From: CALEUX01 sp964521525
GTDB lineage: Bacteria; Bacteroidota; Bacteroidia; Bacteroidales; Marinilabiliaceae
Assembly: GCA_964521525.1 (NCBI GenBank)
Contig: CAZFTD010000001.1
Span: 1 to 64,000 of the forward strand
Reading direction: 5' to 3'
DNA length: 64,000 nucleotides
Under the pieces are notes generated by a model, which saw only the letters and a list, made by a program, of their open reading frames with translations, had not been told where the DNA came from and did no database searches. Position 1 is the stretch's first letter. Each line of letters starts with the position of its first letter. The translations under genes were made by a program, and so were the position numbers. This document shows, one piece after another, positions 53,868 through 62,954 of the stretch.

Positions 53868-55011
53868 ATATTTGATAGTATTATTTATCTTGTGCATAAC
53901 GAGTTCTGTTCAACCTCAGAATGTTGATAATTTACGTTCTGAAAGGGAACTTCTGTTAAAAGAAATTGAATCAACCAATAAATTATTACAATCCAAGCGA
54001 CAGTCACGTGAAGCAACATTTCAGCAAATCAATATTTTAAACAAAGAAATTGCTGTAAGAGAGCGATTAATCGATAACTTCAAAATTGAAATTGAAGCGC
54101 TTGAGAATAGAATAGAAACCAATCAGTTGGTTATTAATCAGCTTGAAGCTGATATAAAATCAAGCAAGGATGAATATAGTAAATTAATTCGTGATTCATA
54201 TAGGCGCCGGAATTCGCTTGATGAACTTGTTTTTTTTCTGAGCGCTTCAGGATTTTCCGATGCTTATAATCGGTATCGGTTGGTTAAAGAATATTCAAGA
54301 TACAGAAAAAATCAGGTTCAAAATTTAATTGATAATCAGGTTCGGTTAAAAGCCTATTTAACCGAAGTTCAATCACAAATGGAGCAAAAAGAAAATGCTC
54401 TTAAACAACAGGAAAAGGAATATAGTCAACTTAACAATAATCAACAGCAAAAGAAACTGTTAATAACTGAATTACAAAAGGAGGAAAAGTGGCTTCTATC
54501 AACAATTAAGGATAAAGAAAAGAAGGCCAAGGAGCTTGAGAATCGCATACTGGAAATAATTCGTGCAGCTCGTACATCATCAACAACATCGGTTACTGGT
54601 AACGATTTTAATAGGTTCATGGGAAAGTTAATTTGGCCTGTGCATAAAGGTGTTATTGTAAGCAAGTTCGGCGAGCATGAGCATCCTGTACTTAAAAATG
54701 TGTTGGTTAAGAATAATGGCATCGACATTCAAACCATTGGAAGTGAAGATGTTTTAGCTGTTCATCCGGGTGAAGTAAGTCGGGTAATTAGTATTCCGGG
54801 TTATAATAATGCGGTTATAATACGGCATGGAACCTTTTTAACCGTTTACGCCAATTTAAAGGATGTTATGGTTAAACAAGGTCAAAAAGTTAGTTCAGGG
54901 GAGTTTTTAGGTAAAGTATTTAAAGAAAGTAATGATGCTGGAGGCATTCTTCATTTTGAAATTTGGAACGAAAACCAAAAGCTTGATCCATCAAAATGGT
55001 TGTTACCCTGA
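53848..55011 (+). CDS. EnvC-like murein hydrolase activator, degenerate LytM domain
   Basis: Exported protein of 387 residues. A signal peptide (to about 20) is followed by long coiled coils (about 25-240) and a LytM/M23 domain (about 265-385). The zinc ligands are partly lost: the first His of H-x-G-x-D reads N-N-G-I-D, and the H-L of Y-A-H-L reads Y-A-N-L, while L-H-F-E is kept. It should therefore activate amidases rather than cut peptidoglycan itself, as EnvC does in cell division. Confidence 0.85.
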   Translation: MKLYLSKYLIVLFILCITSSVQPQNVDNLRSERELLLKEIESTNKLLQSKRQSREATFQQINILNKEIAVRERLIDNFKIEIEALENRIETNQLVINQLEADIKSSKDEYSKLIRDSYRRRNSLDELVFFLSASGFSDAYNRYRLVKEYSRYRKNQVQNLIDNQVRLKAYLTEVQSQMEQKENALKQQEKEYSQLNNNQQQKKLLITELQKEEKWLLSTIKDKEKKAKELENRILEIIRAARTSSTTSVTGNDFNRFMGKLIWPVHKGVIVSKFGEHEHPVLKNVLVKNNGIDIQTIGSEDVLAVHPGEVSRVISIPGYNNAVIIRHGTFLTVYANLKDVMVKQGQKVSSGEFLGKVFKESNDAGGILHFEIWNENQKLDPSKWLLP

Positions 55012-55126
55012 AAAATAATTGTTAAATTAGGAAACTCTTTTTGTGTTTTTTAGTATAAGTGTTTTAGTCAGGAACAATATTGAATTAGTATCCTGCTAAT
55101 CTTATAAATATTGAAAAGTGGATAGA

Positions 55127-55513
55127 ATGGTTATTAAATCTGAAATACAAAATATTAATCTCGTTGAGAGATTAATTGATGATTTATCTGTTAAATATCA
55201 AATTCATTCAGATGTTTATGGAAAGCTTCTACTTGCTGTGGTTGAGGGAGTTAATAACGCTATTGTACACGGAAATAAACTCGAAAAGGATAAGGATGTA
55301 GTTGTTGAGTATGCGGTATCTGATAAACAGATAGAATTTTTTATAAGTGATTGTGGTAATGGTTTTGATTATAAGAACCTGCCTGATCCTACCAAACCAG
55401 AAAATATTGAAAGAACACACGGTCGTGGTATATTTCTAATGAACCATTTAGCCGATGAGTTAGAGTTTAATGATACAGGTAATAAAGTAAAAATGGTATT
55501 TTATCTGGCGTAA
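55127..55513 (+). CDS. RsbW-like ATP-binding protein
   Basis: Small HATPase protein of about 128 residues: LLLAVVEGVNNAIVHGNK (N box), ISDCGNGFDYKNLPDP (G1) and HGRGIFLMNHLADEL (G2). It looks like a serine kinase of the RsbW/anti-sigma type. An upstream in-frame GTG at 55118 is also possible. It ends 2 bp before ybeY. No partner STAS gene is adjacent here. Confidence 0.85.
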   Translation: MVIKSEIQNINLVERLIDDLSVKYQIHSDVYGKLLLAVVEGVNNAIVHGNKLEKDKDVVVEYAVSDKQIEFFISDCGNGFDYKNLPDPTKPENIERTHGRGIFLMNHLADELEFNDTGNKVKMVFYLA

Positions 55514-55515
55514 TT

Positions 55516-55974
55516 GTGAATATTCTATATTACTCCCAAGACATTGATTTTCCTTCAATTAATAAATTAGTTATCACCCAATGGGTAGAAAATGTTATTT
55601 GTCATTATAAACAAAAAGGAGGTAATATAAACTTTATTTTTTGTAACGATAATTATATACTCGATATTAACAAGAAATTTCTGAATCACGATTATTATAC
55701 CGATATTATTACTTTTAATTATTCTAACTCTAAGCAAATCTCCGGTGACTTGTTTATAAGTCTTGATACTGTTCTTTCAAATTCAGAAAAATTTAAATCT
55801 TCTTTTTTTACCGAATTGCACAGGGTAATGATTCATGGTGTTCTGCATCTATTAGGTTTTAACGATAAATCTAAAGAAGAAGAATTATCAATGAGGGAAA
55901 ATGAAGATTATTGTTTAAAGCTTCTGGATGAAGTTTTGAACGATAAAGAAAATAATTGTTTATTAGCTACTTAG
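55516..55974 (+). CDS. ybeY: rRNA maturation endoribonuclease YbeY
   Basis: YbeY of 152 residues starting with GTG. Blocks are NKKFLNHDYYTDIITFNY, SGDLFISLDTV and the zinc site HGVLHLLGFNDK. The first two His are kept, but the third ligand position holds Asp, as is usual in Bacteroidota. It processes the 3' end of 16S rRNA. It sits upstream of mnmG. Confidence 0.92.
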   Translation: MNILYYSQDIDFPSINKLVITQWVENVICHYKQKGGNINFIFCNDNYILDINKKFLNHDYYTDIITFNYSNSKQISGDLFISLDTVLSNSEKFKSSFFTELHRVMIHGVLHLLGFNDKSKEEELSMRENEDYCLKLLDEVLNDKENNCLLAT

Positions 55975-56141
55975 ATTACCAAACTCTTATAGGTTACTTT
56001 TTCTTCATGGTTATATTACGCATAAGTTGAATATTAAGCCCACGTGCCTTTAATTATGTTTAATAAACCAATATAATTATTGCTTGTTTTATTAGTGTTT
56101 TTATTTCTTCTTTTTATTTTTGCTGTTTATTATTATTTGCG

Positions 56142-58019
56142 ATGAAATTTGTTTACGATATTATTGTTGTTGGGGGAGGTCATGCTGGTTGTGAAGCTGC
56201 ATCGGCTGCGGGGAATTTAGGGCTTAAAGTTCTTTTAATTACCATGGATTTAAACAAACTTGCTCAAATGAGTTGTAATCCTGCAGTTGGAGGAATTGCT
56301 AAAGGCCAAATTGTTCGTGAAATTGACGCTTTAGGTGGATATATGGGCATTGTTACCGATGCAGCCTCCATACAATTTCGAATGCTTAATCGGTCAAAAG
56401 GTCCTGCCATGTGGAGTCCCAGGTCGCAATGCGACAGGATGGTCTTTTCAAATAAATGGCGGCAAGTACTTGAAGATAATCCGAATGTTTCTTTTTGGCA
56501 AGACTCAGTAGTTGATTTGGTGTTAAATAACAATACGGTTACCGGAGTAATTACAAAAATGGGGGTAACCTTTTCTTCAAAAGCAGTTGTTCTTACTACA
56601 GGTACTTTTCTAAATGGCTTAATGCATATTGGCTCTGTTAAAATGGAAGGGGGGCGTATTTCTGAACAGGCATCCTATGGAATTACCGAAAAGTTGTTTA
56701 AAGCCGGCTTTAATACCGGCCGAATGAAAACTGGAACTCCCGTTAGAATTGATGCTCGTACTATTAACTTTTCTGTGTTAACAGAACAGGCAGGAGAGGA
56801 TGGTTTTCATAAATTCAGCTATTTGAATGTGAGTAACAAGGTACTTAAACAAAGAAGCTGCTACATAACTTATACTAATAATTTGGTTCATGAAGCTATT
56901 CAAGAAGGGCTAAGTGAAAGCCCAATGTATAATGGAACCATTCAAAGTTTAGGGCCAAGGTATTGCCCAAGCATCGAAACTAAAATCGTAACCTTTTCTG
57001 ATAAGGACAAGCATCAATTATATTTGGAACCGGAAGGTGAAACCACCATCGAATATTATCTTAACGGTTTTAGCAGTTCGTTACCTTTAAAAATTCAACT
57101 TGATGCGCTTAAACATATTCCAGGACTTGAGAATGCCTCTATTTTCCGACCGGGCTATGCTATTGAGTATGACTTCTTCGATCCAACTCAGCTTAACCAC
57201 ACACTTGAAACTAAGTTGATATCAGGGTTGTATTTTGCCGGGCAAATTAATGGAACCACAGGATACGAAGAAGCCGGTGCTCAAGGTTTAATGGCCGGCA
57301 TTAATGCAGCATTAAAAATTAAAGGGCATAATCCTTTTGTTTTAAACAGAGATGAAGCTTACATTGGTGTATTAATTGATGATTTAGTTACAAAAGGCGT
57401 TGATGAACCCTATCGCATGTTTACCAGTAGGGCCGAATACAGGATTTTATTACGTCAGGATGATGCCGACCAACGTTTAACACCTAAAGGTTTTTCTATT
57501 GGATTGGCATCAAAGAGTCGCATGGATTATTTAGAACAAAAAATTCAATTGCGCGATGAACTTATCGCTTTTCTTAAAACTAAGAGTGTTAAAAAGGAAG
57601 AGTTGAATCCGTTACTTATGGCCAAAGGAACCACCCCTTTAACGCAAGGCATTAAATTGTTTGATGTTGTAACACGTCCACAAATTACCCTAATTGATTT
57701 AATCGATTTTTATAAACCACTGTATACGTATTGTAACATTTTGCCCGATGATAGGAGGGAGGAGATAATTGAGTCAGCTGAAATATTAATTAAGTATGAC
57801 GGCTATATTGAAAGGGAGCGATTAATGGCCGATAAACTGAAGCGACTTGAGAATATAAAAATTAAAGGAAAATTCGATTATAAAAGCATACACACCATTT
57901 CTACTGAAGGACGGCAAAAACTAGAGAAAATTGATCCTGAAACAATTGGTCAAGCCTCACGGATAAGTGGCGTTAGCCCTAGTGACATTAATGTGCTTTT
58001 GGTATTATTAGGTCGGTAG
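56142..58019 (+). CDS. mnmG: tRNA modification enzyme MnmG (GidA)
   Basis: FAD-dependent enzyme of 625 residues. FAD site IIVVGGGHAGCEAA, then MSCNPAVGGIAKGQIVREID, TTGYEEAGAQGLMAGINAAL and SRAEYRILLRQDDADQRLTP. With MnmE it adds carboxymethylaminomethyl to U34 of tRNA. A parS-type palindrome follows its stop immediately. mnmG is often near the origin in bacteria. Confidence 0.97.
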   Translation: MKFVYDIIVVGGGHAGCEAASAAGNLGLKVLLITMDLNKLAQMSCNPAVGGIAKGQIVREIDALGGYMGIVTDAASIQFRMLNRSKGPAMWSPRSQCDRMVFSNKWRQVLEDNPNVSFWQDSVVDLVLNNNTVTGVITKMGVTFSSKAVVLTTGTFLNGLMHIGSVKMEGGRISEQASYGITEKLFKAGFNTGRMKTGTPVRIDARTINFSVLTEQAGEDGFHKFSYLNVSNKVLKQRSCYITYTNNLVHEAIQEGLSESPMYNGTIQSLGPRYCPSIETKIVTFSDKDKHQLYLEPEGETTIEYYLNGFSSSLPLKIQLDALKHIPGLENASIFRPGYAIEYDFFDPTQLNHTLETKLISGLYFAGQINGTTGYEEAGAQGLMAGINAALKIKGHNPFVLNRDEAYIGVLIDDLVTKGVDEPYRMFTSRAEYRILLRQDDADQRLTPKGFSIGLASKSRMDYLEQKIQLRDELIAFLKTKSVKKEELNPLLMAKGTTPLTQGIKLFDVVTRPQITLIDLIDFYKPLYTYCNILPDDRREEIIESAEILIKYDGYIERERLMADKLKRLENIKIKGKFDYKSIHTISTEGRQKLEKIDPETIGQASRISGVSPSDINVLLVLLGR

Positions 58020-58035
58020 TGTTCCACGTGGAACA
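58020..58035. promoter_or_regulatory. parS-type centromere site, second copy
   Basis: The perfect 16 bp palindrome TGTTCCACGTGGAACA starts right after the mnmG stop. It is the C-to-T/G-to-A variant of the site at 43274 and matches known parS forms. The presence of two sites flanking the 46 kb gap supports an origin-proximal segregation centre. Confidence 0.8.
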
Positions 58036-58063
58036 AGGTTGATGGCAACTTAATTTGGCGAAT

Positions 58064-58199
58064 ATGAAACGAGTCTTCAGTACGAGTTCTCATAAAGACG
58101 ATACACTGAGTTTAGTCGAAATGAGCATAACTAATATAACGAGTTCACCCGGTAAGACAGGACAGGCAATGCGATGGTTAATAATCAAATTATAAACAC
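58064..58199 (+). repeat. ATGAAACGA intergenic repeat, unit C (tandem with unit D)
   Basis: A 136 bp unit starting ATGAAACGAGTC and ending at the ATG of unit D. Its mini-ORF runs to 43 codons plus stop (58064-58195). The middle holds an extra segment (about 58107-58140) with CACTGAGTTTAGTCGAAATG, resembling a common Bacteroidota intergenic repeat (CACTGAG...GTCGAA...). A weak version of the hairpin region follows (GAGTTCACCCGG). Confidence 0.65.
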
Positions 58200-58376
58200 A
58201 TGAAACGAACATGTTTGCGAAAAAAACACAACTAGTCCCGACTTTTTTGGGGAAACAGCAATGAATTGAAAATCGGCGGAGCCAAAATAGCAAACATGGA
58301 GTTGCCCCGATAACTTGGGGCAACCTGTTCCGGAGTGCGGAAAGCAATCTGACCTTAAACTATAAATTATTTACGG
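58200..58376 (+). repeat. ATGAAACGA intergenic repeat, unit D, leader of ade
   Basis: A 177 bp unit starting ATGAAACGAACATG and ending at the ade ATG. It has the same blocks as unit A, with hairpins at 58302-58323 (TTGCCCC/GGGGCAA, loop GATAACTT) and 58328-58342 (TTCCG/CGGAA). The first hairpin differs in sequence from unit A but keeps its pairing. Mini-ORF: 11 codons plus stop (58200-58235). Confidence 0.7.
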
Positions 58377-60020
58377 ATGAATAGCTATTCAATTAAAGGG
58401 AATGTTGTTGATGTTTTTAACCGCAATATCTATAAGGGAGAGGTTTTTGTAGAACAAGGAAAGATTGTTCGAATAAAAGAAAACAGTTCTGTTCCCGATG
58501 TATTTATTCTCCCAGGTTTAATCGATGCGCATGTTCATATTGAAAGTTCCATGCTCATCCCATCGCGTTTTGCCCAGATGGTTGTTCCACATGGAACAAT
58601 TGGAGTTGTTTCAGATCCGCACGAAATTGCCAATGTGTTAGGAGAGGAGGGGGTACTCTTTATGATTGAGGATGGCAAATCGGTGCCTTTTAAGTTCTTC
58701 TTTGGTGCGCCTTCATGTGTTCCGGCAACATCGTTCGAAGCTTCAGGCGCTGAACTGGATTCTGCCGCTGTTGAGAAACTTCTGAACAATCCCGACATCT
58801 ATTTTTTGTCGGAAATGATGAATTTTCCCGGTGTAATTCATAACGACTCTGGTGTGATTGGTAAAATTGAAGTGGCAAAAGCACTCAATAAGAAAATTGA
58901 TGGACATGCGCCCGGACTATCAGGAGAGGCGCTAATGAGGTATGTTGCCGCTGGCATAGAAACCGACCATGAGTGTGCAACACTTGCCGAGGCTCAGGAG
59001 AAAATTGCCCTTGGCATGAAAATCCAAATCCGTGAGGGAAGTGCAGCCCGAAACTTTAAAGCCCTGGCCCCGCTGTTACCGCTCTCACCAAATTCGGTAA
59101 TGCTTTGTACCGACGACAGTCATCCCGATGAAATTTTAAACCACGGGCATATTAACCGAATCATTCGGTTGGGTTTAAAGATGGGTTATAATCTTTTTGA
59201 TTTGTTGCAAGCGTGTACCATTAACCCGGCGCTTCATTATAACCTGCCAGTTGGATTGTTGCGGGTGGGCGATGCGGCTGATTTTATAGTTGTAGATAGT
59301 TTTGAGCATTTCAATGTTCAGCAAACATATATTAATGGAGTTTGTGTCTTTGACGTCGGCCAGGGAGTTCTTTTTCCTCTTCGTCCGGTTACTGCCATAA
59401 ATAAATTTCGAACCGAAGAAATATTCGAAGGGCAATTAAAAGTTGTTATGCCTGAAAATAAATCGAAGGTTAAAACAATTGTGGTTGAAGACGGAGAGCT
59501 TCTGACAGGCTCCGATGGTTATGAGCCGAAATTGGCAACTAATAGAGAAGTGCAGTCTGACACCAATGCTGATGTGTTAAAGTTGGTGGTGGTTAACCGT
59601 TATAACAATACTCCTCCAAGTGTTGGCTTTGTGAAAAACATAGGGTTAAAACAGGGTGCACTTGCCAGCTCGGTGGCTCACGATAGTCATAATATTGTTG
59701 CTGTGGGTACTGATGATCAAGCGTTGCTAAAGGCTATTAATGCTTTGATTAATACAAATGGCGGAATAGTGGCGGTTAACAATTCCTCTGTTGATGTTCT
59801 GGAGTTGCCCGTGGCTGGCATAATGAGCCTTGACGATGGAGAAACAGTAGCCAAACAATATCAAAATCTGAACAAAATTGCACATTCACTTGGCACTCCG
59901 CTTAAAGCTCCATTTATGACATTGAGCTTTTTGTCCCTTTTAGTCATACCATCTCTTAAGTTGGGCGACAGAGGTTTGTTTGACGTGAATTCATTCTCCT
60001 TTACCTCGTTGTTCGAATAA
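58377..60020 (+). CDS. ade: Adenine deaminase
   Basis: Amidohydrolase of 547 residues. Metal site PGLIDAHVHIESSML, then IDGHAPGLSGEALMRYVA, TDHECATLAEA and AHDSHNIVAVGTDDQAL. It converts adenine to hypoxanthine in purine salvage. It is preceded by repeat units C and D and followed 8 bp later by uvrC. A one-mismatch parS-like 16-mer lies inside it at 58583. Confidence 0.94.
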   Translation: MNSYSIKGNVVDVFNRNIYKGEVFVEQGKIVRIKENSSVPDVFILPGLIDAHVHIESSMLIPSRFAQMVVPHGTIGVVSDPHEIANVLGEEGVLFMIEDGKSVPFKFFFGAPSCVPATSFEASGAELDSAAVEKLLNNPDIYFLSEMMNFPGVIHNDSGVIGKIEVAKALNKKIDGHAPGLSGEALMRYVAAGIETDHECATLAEAQEKIALGMKIQIREGSAARNFKALAPLLPLSPNSVMLCTDDSHPDEILNHGHINRIIRLGLKMGYNLFDLLQACTINPALHYNLPVGLLRVGDAADFIVVDSFEHFNVQQTYINGVCVFDVGQGVLFPLRPVTAINKFRTEEIFEGQLKVVMPENKSKVKTIVVEDGELLTGSDGYEPKLATNREVQSDTNADVLKLVVVNRYNNTPPSVGFVKNIGLKQGALASSVAHDSHNIVAVGTDDQALLKAINALINTNGGIVAVNNSSVDVLELPVAGIMSLDDGETVAKQYQNLNKIAHSLGTPLKAPFMTLSFLSLLVIPSLKLGDRGLFDVNSFSFTSLFE

Positions 60021-60028
60021 ATTCGTTT

Positions 60029-61858
60029 ATGGCCGGCAATCATTCATATTATATTGAAGTTTTACGAGAACAGGTAAAAAACCTTCCGAACAACCCGGGT
60101 ATTTACCAGTTCTTTGACGATGCCGGAAAAATTATTTATGTTGGCAAAGCTAAAAATCTAAAAAAAAGAGTGGCCTCTTATTTTAACCGTGAGCCTGACA
60201 ATGGAAAAACCCGGGTGTTGGTAAAAAAGGTGAGAGAGATTCAACATTTCGTTGTCGATTCGGAAGAGGATGCGCTTTTATTGGAAAACAATCTTATAAA
60301 GAAATATCAGCCCCGGTATAATGTTCTTTTAAAGGACGACAAAACGTTTCCGTGGATTGTGGTGCGCAACGAACCGTTCCCGAGAGTATATCAAACCCGG
60401 CAATTGATTAAGGATGGCAGCCATTATTTTGGACCGTATACTTCGGGGATGATGGTACGCACATTGTTGGATTTGTTTCGTCATCTTTATCCAATCAGAA
60501 CTTGTAATCATAATTTGTCTCCCGAGAACATTGCCAGGCGTAAGTTTAAATTATGCCTGGAATACCATATTGGAAATTGTAAAGGTCCATGCGAAGGATT
60601 ACAAAACGAAGTGGAGTACCAGAGTCCGATTGACGACATCAAGGCCATTTTGAAAGGTAATATTGGCTCGGTTATTCGGTATCTCAAGGAACGAATGATG
60701 CAATTAGCTGCCGAGTATAAATTTGAAGAGGCGGAGGCCTTAAAGCAGCGATTAAAGACTCTTGGCAACTTTCAGAGTAAATCAACCATCGTTAATCCCA
60801 AAATTGATAATGTTGATGTGTTTTCAATTCTGAGCGACGACCAATCGGCCTATATTAACTTCTTAAAGATTTTAAATGGAGCAATTGTTCAGGCCCACAC
60901 CATTGAATATAAAAAGATTTTAAATGAGTCGGAATCCGAATTGCTGGCATTGGCCATGGTTGAATTGCGTGAACGCTTTCAAAGCAATGCAGGCGAAATA
61001 ATCATCCCTTTTATACCGGATATTAAACTTAAAGGAGTAGAGTTTATAGTTCCACGAATTGGAGATAAAAAGAAATTGCTGGAGTTGTCGGAAAGAAATG
61101 TGAAGTTTTACAGGCTCGAGAAGCTTAAACAGGAATCTAATCAAACCAAGTTGCCACCCTCGGTGCGTATTCTTGAAACGCTTAAAAACGATTTGCACTT
61201 AAACAAACTCCCGGTGCATATTGAATGTTTTGATAACTCAAACATCCAGGGAACTCATCCGGTTGCGGCATGTGTTGTTTTTAAGAATGGAAAACCGGCA
61301 AAAAAAGATTATCGGCATTTCAACATAAAAACGGTTGAAGGCCCCAACGACTTTGCTTCCATGGAAGAAGTTGTTTATCGCCGGTATAAACGAATGATGG
61401 AGGAGGGGTCACCGTTACCGCAACTTATCATTATTGATGGGGGAAAAGGGCAGTTGGGGTCTGCCGTATCTGCTTTAAATGAGTTGGGCATTAGTGCTGA
61501 TGTTAAAATAATTGGAATTGCAAAACGATTGGAAGAAATATTCTTCCCCGACGACCCTGTTCCCATTTATCTCGATAAAACTACTCCTTCGTTAAAACTC
61601 ATTCAACATCTGAGGAACGAAGCCCATCGGTTTGGAATTACTTTCCATCGCAACAAACGGAGCAATACCTTTTTGAAGTCACAAATGGAAACCATTGCGG
61701 GTATAGGGCCAAAAAGTATGGAAGCGTTGCTTCGGAAATTTAAATCCATTTCAGGGATAAAAGACGCTTCGCATGAGGAGATTGTTGCTGTTGTTGGAAC
61801 CTCCAGGGCAAAATCTATTAGGGAGTTTTTTAAAACACAAAGCAACCCTGTTGATTAA
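60029..61858 (+). CDS. uvrC: Excinuclease ABC subunit C
   Basis: UvrC of 609 residues. GIY-YIG nuclease domain at the start (PGIYQFFDDAGKIIYVGKAK), the UVR motif near 215, the RNase H-like domain with ECFDNSNIQGTHPVAACVVF and the helix-hairpin-helix pair at the C-terminus (IAGIGPKSMEALLRKF). It makes both incisions in nucleotide excision repair. The stop overlaps that of convergent lplA by 4 bp. Confidence 0.96.
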   Translation: MAGNHSYYIEVLREQVKNLPNNPGIYQFFDDAGKIIYVGKAKNLKKRVASYFNREPDNGKTRVLVKKVREIQHFVVDSEEDALLLENNLIKKYQPRYNVLLKDDKTFPWIVVRNEPFPRVYQTRQLIKDGSHYFGPYTSGMMVRTLLDLFRHLYPIRTCNHNLSPENIARRKFKLCLEYHIGNCKGPCEGLQNEVEYQSPIDDIKAILKGNIGSVIRYLKERMMQLAAEYKFEEAEALKQRLKTLGNFQSKSTIVNPKIDNVDVFSILSDDQSAYINFLKILNGAIVQAHTIEYKKILNESESELLALAMVELRERFQSNAGEIIIPFIPDIKLKGVEFIVPRIGDKKKLLELSERNVKFYRLEKLKQESNQTKLPPSVRILETLKNDLHLNKLPVHIECFDNSNIQGTHPVAACVVFKNGKPAKKDYRHFNIKTVEGPNDFASMEEVVYRRYKRMMEEGSPLPQLIIIDGGKGQLGSAVSALNELGISADVKIIGIAKRLEEIFFPDDPVPIYLDKTTPSLKLIQHLRNEAHRFGITFHRNKRSNTFLKSQMETIAGIGPKSMEALLRKFKSISGIKDASHEEIVAVVGTSRAKSIREFFKTQSNPVD

Positions 61859-62835
61859 AAATACAGGATGATTAGTTCCTCTGGGTTTATACCCGAAAGG
61901 CTGGCTGGTGGTATTTTTGATAATGCTTTTTTTATATGAGTTTTTTCGTGGTATATATTTTTGGTGGCATTTGCTATTTCTTCAGGAAGGTGCTTGTCTG
62001 CGTGGTTCGATAATATTTTAACCTCTGCAATTCTTCCTTTAACAACCTCCATGTCAATGGTAAAAATTGCACCGCCTGTCTGAACTCTTTTCTTAAATCC
62101 GTAAGATGGACTGTAACCATAATTCCACTCCCAGGTGTGGTATTTTTCCGTTTTTAATTTCTCAATAGCCAGAATTTCTTCTGCAGTAAAAGTATAAATT
62201 TCTGAATTGCTCTTCTCGCGGAGGGCTTGTTCAAGGTTTATTAAAAACTCATTAGCCGTCCATCCTTTATTTATTTCGTCCACCAGATTAACTACCTGGC
62301 TTCGAACCGACTTTACAGCCTTATCTCTAAACCGAAGAGCATCACTTTTTAAGCTTTCTGTTAAAACATTCAGATTTGAATTGTATAGCAACGTTCCGTG
62401 ATGCATAACTCTGTTTTTAAACACATGACAAGCATTACCCGAAATTTTTTTGTAATGAACCAGCAAGTCGTTTCTTTGGCCACTTCGGGCAGGTACGCCC
62501 CATTGATTTAAAACCGCTGTAATGGGTTGCGTTGCTTTTTTAAAATTTACCAAATCTCCGCTTTCCCCATTTTTAATAAAGCAGTAGTTAATATTTCCTT
62601 CGTCGTGATAAACCGTTCCTCCACCTGATAATCGCCGAAACAATGGAATATCTCTTTTTTCAATATAGGGGAGGTTTACTTCAGCTAATGCATTTTGATG
62701 CTTCCCAATAATGACAGATGGCGAATTGATATAAAAAAATTGAATATCCTCCGATTTATGTTTAAGCAAATATTCTTCAGCGGCCAGGTTAAAACCGGGT
62801 TCGTTTGACATACTAATTATTGACAGGGGAGACAT
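61855..62835 (-). CDS. lplA: Lipoate-protein ligase A
   Basis: LplA of 326 residues: IGKHQNALAEVN, FRRLSGGGTVYHDEGNINY, and KISGNACHVFKNRVMHHGTL with the catalytic Lys. It attaches lipoate to dehydrogenase E2 and GcvH subunits. A C-terminal accessory domain follows from about 245. The start at 62835 overlaps nothing upstream; there are 119 bp to the next gene. Confidence 0.92.
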   Translation of the reverse strand: MSPLSIISMSNEPGFNLAAEEYLLKHKSEDIQFFYINSPSVIIGKHQNALAEVNLPYIEKRDIPLFRRLSGGGTVYHDEGNINYCFIKNGESGDLVNFKKATQPITAVLNQWGVPARSGQRNDLLVHYKKISGNACHVFKNRVMHHGTLLYNSNLNVLTESLKSDALRFRDKAVKSVRSQVVNLVDEINKGWTANEFLINLEQALREKSNSEIYTFTAEEILAIEKLKTEKYHTWEWNYGYSPSYGFKKRVQTGGAIFTIDMEVVKGRIAEVKILSNHADKHLPEEIANATKNIYHEKTHIKKALSKIPPASLSGINPEELIILYF

Positions 62836-62954
62836 TTACAAATTATTTTTTGAAAGTTAAGTTGTCGATTCTATAAAATACAAACAGATGCTGTTTAGTA
62901 TTGTTTCGTTGCTAAACCTTTAAATAGTCAATTTATACAGTTATTTAATATAGC

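Noticed and set aside
54005..54010. CACGTG core inside the EnvC-like gene as a parS site
   Set aside because: Only the core fits; the outer arms differ at several positions.
56041..56046. CACGTG core between ybeY and mnmG as a parS site
   Set aside because: The flanking bases do not match the parS arms.
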